NCBI GenBank assembly: GCA_905147135.1
Contig: LR990056.1
Span: 878,001 to 942,000, forward strand
Direction: 5' to 3'
Length of the DNA stretch: 64,000 nucleotides
Origin: Blastobasis lacticolella
Taxonomy: Eukaryota; Arthropoda; Insecta; Lepidoptera; Blastobasidae
Position numbers and translations under genes: made by a program. Shown here in pieces: positions 60,108 to 64,000 of the stretch. Below the pieces are notes generated by a model. That model searched no databases, had not been told where the DNA came from, and saw only the letters and a list, made by a program, of their open reading frames with translations. Position 1 is the first letter of the stretch, and each line of letters starts with the position of its first letter.

Positions 60108-60450
60108 TCATTTATTTCAGGCAACTGAGGCCCATATTTATAAATACACAAACAACATAAATACAAAATAAACTAATACAAAATACAGACAAAGATAAAA
60201 CCTATACCTACATACAAATTATTATAAATTGTAAACTAATATATAAAAATATAATTTATTAATATCTTAAAAATAACTATCACTTAATGTCGTTCGGCGG
60301 CACCGGAAATTCTGGGTCGCCCACGGAATCGCCGGTACACCACACCCTTCGGCCAATATTCTTCCCTCATGAAGAAATCCAAATCTGCGGTGGGAACCAA
60401 CGCCACGAACGAGTTGAACGTACGTTCATGGCTTGATTCCACGAGTATAT
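60068..60450 (-). mobile_element. Retroelement copy with poly(A) tail; ORF1/FP-like C-terminus
   Basis: Minus strand: the coding end (SSHERTFNSFVALVPTADL, DFFMREEYWPKGVVYRRFRG, stop at 60284-60286) resembles the C-terminal domain shared by FP-type proteins and some LINE ORF1 proteins. A 3' UTR with the typical 'ggcctcagttgcctgaaata' end and a long poly(A) (T-run 60075-60104) follow. Short GTATATA repeats at 60068-60074 and 60444-60450 may be the target duplication. Confidence 0.7.
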
Positions 60451-60455
60451 ACGAG

Positions 60456-60735
60456 CTCAAATCTGCTTACCAAGCGTGGACATTATAGCAAAACTCTCAA
60501 TTGACACAATTATGAAATAAGGTTGTGTCGCTCATTCAGGGTATTTAGATAAGGCATCGCAAGCAAAAGGAATCTTACTTACCGTAGGCTATGGACGTTT
60601 GCAATATTATATAAAGCTAAATCACAGGGTACGGTAAGCTTCGATTGCGTGATGAAGCGTACCGTACCCTGATGAAGTATGCTGTCACGGGTTGACAATT
60701 GGCTCCCTTAGAAAGTCACGGAAATGAAGATCCTG
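60456..60735. other. Spacer
   Basis: 60600-60680 contains an inverted pair 'cagggtacggtaagctt' / 'aagcgtaccgtaccctg', a small hairpin. No gene. Confidence 0.45.
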
Positions 60736-60739
60736 CTAT

Positions 60740-61030
60740 AGATGTGTGGAGTTACACAGAACGATCGCGTTCGAAATGCCCACATTCGAGGTAGCCTTGG
60801 CGTCTGTGATATCGCAGATAAGCAAGAGTGCAGTCTTCGATGATATGCCAGCGTCAGGCACGGGAAGGAGGGGTTGGCCCAAGAAGCGATGGCTTGACGT
60901 CGTCAAGAATGATATGCGTGGCAATAAGCTCACCACCAAGGATGCCGAAGACCGAGCGAAGTAGACCAAAAGTAGTTGGAAGGCGGACCCTGGGACCTCG
61001 CTTGCCGTGTGGGCAATATGACGATGAGCG
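60740..61030 (+). mobile_element. LINE reverse transcriptase C-terminal fragment
   Basis: 60746-60964 encodes GRRGWPKKRWLDVVKNDMRG and DAEDRAK before a stop. It then continues in another frame as a degraded tail (GRRTLGPRLPCG). This is the common end of RTE/CR1-like LINE ORFs in Lepidoptera, frameshifted here. Confidence 0.78.
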
Positions 61031-61109
61031 GTTCCATGAGTCTCGTTAACTGATCTCAGTGTCCCCAGCCGAAAACTTTGGATAACCTCGCTCGTTGCAG
61101 TGGTCAAGA

Positions 61110-63319
61110 TTAAAGTCGAACCTTAAAGTACGAAACGATCATTTATCCAGACCTGCTGAAAATTAAACACAAAAATGTTGTCTTACACTTTATTCAGTGA
61201 AATATAATAATCTCTATGGCATAGTCACTGGTAACGTTATGTTTAAGATATAACAGTAACTAAAAGTAAGTTAAACTTAGCCTCTATGGACCTAACTTAC
61301 TGACACAATGTGAGAGTATGTTAGGTCTGATAGCATACATAATACATATCTTGTAGGTCCAAATTGATCATGATAGCATGCATAGTGTTACAGTATGCAA
61401 TATAAAAGAATTTGGGAAACCCATTGATATATAATTCTTATTATTTAGTTCAGAAATAGAGACAGCCATATGTTGCGAACAGAAAATAAAATTCAGGGCA
61501 GAGCATTACAAATTATACCTAAGTAGCTTGATTCATTGTCTTAATACTATTCGGGATTTTATTGAAGAATTAAGTAGATTCCAATACAGTGGGTAGAGAG
61601 GCAGCACACCAACCTACCAACCAGTATAAGAGGAACTGGCATCTATATGAGTACTCATAGCAATGCTATCTCCTTTTATACTGGTTTATGTAGGTTAATT
61701 TGCTGCCTTCTTTACTCAGTTGTTAATTACGACTGGCTATTCACTTCAATCATTTAATTTAATATGATCATTAAATTATTTATAACCATGATAGAAATGA
61801 ATATTACAATATTGTCGTAAAGATTTCACAATTGGACGGTGTTATGGTATACGAGTCTACTATTCTAATTGTGATTAAAATGTGATTGGAAAAATATTTC
61901 TTGTCTTTTAATTAGATACTCCTGATACATTTGCTTGAGGTAAAAATGGATGTATTCAGTTATTTTTACAATGTCGCCATAATATAGCTGATCTTATCTA
62001 CTCTTGATTAAAAACTTGGTTCCATAAGCTCTATACCCCTTCACAACAGACTTTCCAAAAAAAATGAGATTACTCTGTAAACAAAAAAAAAAATAACAAT
62101 GAGAAAAAAACAGACATTGCCAATACCCGGCTAAATCCATGGAATGGTAAACGATTTGTTAAATGCAATAACCAAATGCCTAATTATACCAATATTCATT
62201 GCAGTTAATTATTTTAACCTCGGAAATAAATTGTTAAACTTAATATTACGAAAACTTAATCTAAAATAAATTGTCAATTGAATCGCAAATAACCCGAATC
62301 AATCGAATTTAATATTCCATTCGAATCAGGTCATAAAACCCAAGGAATAATTTGCAATATTAAAATTTAAAATTACCGACGTTACAGACACATTTCACTA
62401 ACTCCGTGTCGTATTAATTAATCTGTGTCCATAAAATTCGTAAAAACATCGGGATAAATCAATTACATAAGCAATAAACTTATTCTAGGTTCATTCGTAA
62501 AAATATAAAATAAAATAAACTGATTAACAAGCTAAAGTCATTTAGCACCATCTTAAAGTCCACATCCTTCATTATAACCATTACTTTCTAACCCTTAGAA
62601 ACCCTTAATCCATAATTCTTCAGCTTGTTTATTTTTTACCGATTATGGATAGAGAATTATGATTATTTCGTTTGCTGTGTCAATTCTGACGGGTACTCCT
62701 CAATTTACATTCATGATCCGATGGATCCAACATGTTGACAATATTGATATTGAAAAAATGCATTGCTTGCTGCAGGTAGTATATCAGAATTGACGCGTCA
62801 CATTATTTTGTTGTTAGTACAAATTAACTATTCTACCTAAAGTAGAAATTAGTATTAAACTTTATGTTAATATAAACTAATTTTACAATCGAAAAATCCA
62901 AAAGCTACAGGTTAGAATATTTTTTTTATTATTTTTAACCGGTTTTCTATTTATTGTTGATTAGAATAAAGGATTACTACCTCCTTAGATATGTAAACTA
63001 TTTAATCATCGATAAATACAATACTTATCATAATTTAGGCATATTATCGACAGTGTCGTGTCTTTAATATTTAAAGTGTTATCTAAATAAACTCCAACTA
63101 TAAACTTCGCCCATCATAAATCTCCACCAAAACAATTTTCCAAAACTCTCAAAAACGTCTTCCGTACAACCAAACTTATTGCCAACTATCGAAACTTTCA
63201 CTATCACTTTCTCACTATGGCTTATAATTTGCCACCAAGTCCACAGCCCAGCTTGGAGTTCCAGTCTTGGTTCTCACTCGTCACTTGTCACTAAGACCTT
63301 CGCTGTCTTCGGAGCCTTG
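61110..63319 (-). other. Long AT-rich, repeat-poor stretch, probably 3' UTR of the gene at 63320
   Basis: About 2.2 kb without recognised SINE, LINE or MITE apart from the hairpin at 61597-61712, in contrast to the rest of the window. Minus-strand AATAAA signals occur near 62925-62930 and at 61189-61194. If the latter is used, the 3' UTR would be about 2.1 kb. Confidence 0.45.
61597..61712. other. Long imperfect hairpin, about 115 nt
   Basis: Left arm 'aggcagcacaccaacctacc' + 'ccagtataagagga' pairs with right arm 'tccttttatactgg' + 'tgtaggttaatttgctgcct'. The loop lies around 'tgagtactca'. A related but shorter fold-back lies at 47325-47395. It could be a MITE or an RNA hairpin such as a microRNA precursor. 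Confidence 0.6.
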
Positions 63320-64000
63320 TCATTGGAACTGAGAGGTAGACGTCGACCGCCTGCACCCGATCGCGACAGGAGCCGGTATCCTGGAAGCACCGTTCCTTGG
63401 ATCCTTCCTCGGAGCCGCCAGTTGCCTGGTGCTCGTGGATCTCTCCAACTTCCCATCAGACATCACCCAGGCCGAGGTGAAATCGGCGTAGTCAGAGTCC
63501 TTAGAACTTGTCCGAGATAAGGAGTCGTCTCCTTTCGAATATGTTCTGATTATCTCCTTCATTTTTTCTAAAACAGTAGCATCATCCTTCGCCGCTTCGG
63601 CTGATCGAAGTATCTGCTCTAATAGGGGGCTCAACGGCTTTTGATTAGGCGGCGATCTGAGAGTAGCACTGCTGGCCCTCAATGGAGAATTCCTCTTGAA
63701 TACCTCATTCTGTTGAGGAGGTTTCGGTCTCGCTTTCGGCGACTTGTTCGGACTGTCGAAGGTATCGGCTCCGATGGTGGGTCTTGCTTTGGATTTAGCT
63801 TGGTTCGGGGCCGTGCGACCACCCCAGGTGTTCCGTGCTGCCGGGGGCAGCTTCGGGGTCATTTTGGGAGACGTCTGAAGATTTGCAGTGTGTTTTGGAC
63901 TAGGTGTATTACCGCGGCTCGGGGTGCGGGCTCTGACTGGCGAATGCGGGATCCGACTGACTTGCCGACTCCTGATCGTTTTTGTCGGGGATTCTGTAGG
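63320..64000 (-). CDS. C-terminal part of Ser/Pro/Arg-rich SxIP-motif protein (5' end beyond window)
   Basis: Open from the window edge (64000) through 226 codons to the stop at 63320-63322. No acceptor is needed, so the frame continues outside. Basic, proline- and serine-rich, probably disordered: SRIPHSPVRARTPSRGNTP near the start and ASRIPAPV near the end are SxIP-like motifs of the kind that bind EB1 at microtubule plus ends. One predicted helix (LLEQILRSAEAAKDDATVLE) lies in the middle. Then comes DSDYADFTSAWVMSDGKLER and the end STSTSQFQ. The layout resembles the tails of Gas2-like or spectraplakin-type cytoskeletal linkers, but the defining domains are not in the window. The identity is a guess; the coding status is strong. 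Confidence 0.8.
   Translation of the reverse strand, partial: PTESPTKTIRSRQVSRIPHSPVRARTPSRGNTPSPKHTANLQTSPKMTPKLPPAARNTWGGRTAPNQAKSKARPTIGADTFDSPNKSPKARPKPPQQNEVFKRNSPLRASSATLRSPPNQKPLSPLLEQILRSAEAAKDDATVLEKMKEIIRTYSKGDDSLSRTSSKDSDYADFTSAWVMSDGKLERSTSTRQLAAPRKDPRNGASRIPAPVAIGCRRSTSTSQFQ

Noticed and set aside
1..64000. CRISPR array, bacterial operon, phage or integron
   Set aside because: No regularly spaced identical repeats with unique spacers; gene structure is eukaryotic with GT-AG introns and poly(A) signals.

Overview
The window looks like nuclear DNA of a moth or butterfly (Lepidoptera). Evidence: overall AT-rich sequence, short GC-richer coding exons with GT-AG introns, a takeout/JHBP-type gene, and a dense load of tRNA-derived SINEs, 5'-truncated LINE tails and palindromic MITEs of lepidopteran style. 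No bacterial operon, CRISPR array, rRNA gene or convincing functional tRNA gene is seen. All family assignments come from reading the sequence by eye; no database search was possible.

Genes, left to right. (1) 3575-3967 (+): last exon of a Thr/Pro-rich protein with a hydrophobic, GPI-signal-like C-terminus. (2) 5523-10261 (+): the last three exons of an unrecognised helical/acidic protein. (3) 19334-19772 (-): last exon of an unrecognised acidic protein. (4) 34340-35833 (+): a complete intronless 497-residue Ser/Lys-rich protein with Cys clusters. (5) 37251-54277 (+): a complete six-exon takeout/juvenile-hormone-binding-protein family gene (245 residues) with a 12-kb first intron packed with transposons. 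(6) 57172-58680 (-): a two-exon gene for a 93-residue single-pass membrane protein, recovered by matching splice phases. (7) 63320-64000 (-): the C-terminal part of a Ser/Pro/Arg-rich protein with two SxIP-like motifs, running off the right edge, with an apparently long AT-rich 3' UTR (about 61.2-63.3 kb).

Most of the rest is repeats. Families named here: SINE1 (tRNA-Gly-like head), SINE2 (Ser/Leu-type tRNA-like head), SINE3 (about 258 bp, GAT-repeat tail, five copies with perfect target-site duplications), S4 (a dispersed about 250-bp repeat), LINE 3' ends of at least seven families, repeats Z and W, and about a dozen inverted-repeat DNA elements. The best-defined elements are a 789-bp hAT element with a perfect 8-bp duplication (673-1461), a 251-bp TA-flanked element inside a LINE tail (23109-23359), a 17-bp-duplication SINE2 split by a MITE (17161-17713), and an unclassified 200-bp retroposon with an 11-bp duplication (32583-32782).

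The genes are unrelated neighbours and form no visible pathway. I did not find a convincing new multi-gene system. The items most worth following up are the spliced 93-residue membrane protein, the intronless Cys-rich orphan, the orphan 84-codon reading frame at 21884-22138, the long hairpin at 61597-61712, and the GC-rich inverted-repeat element at 14579-14971.
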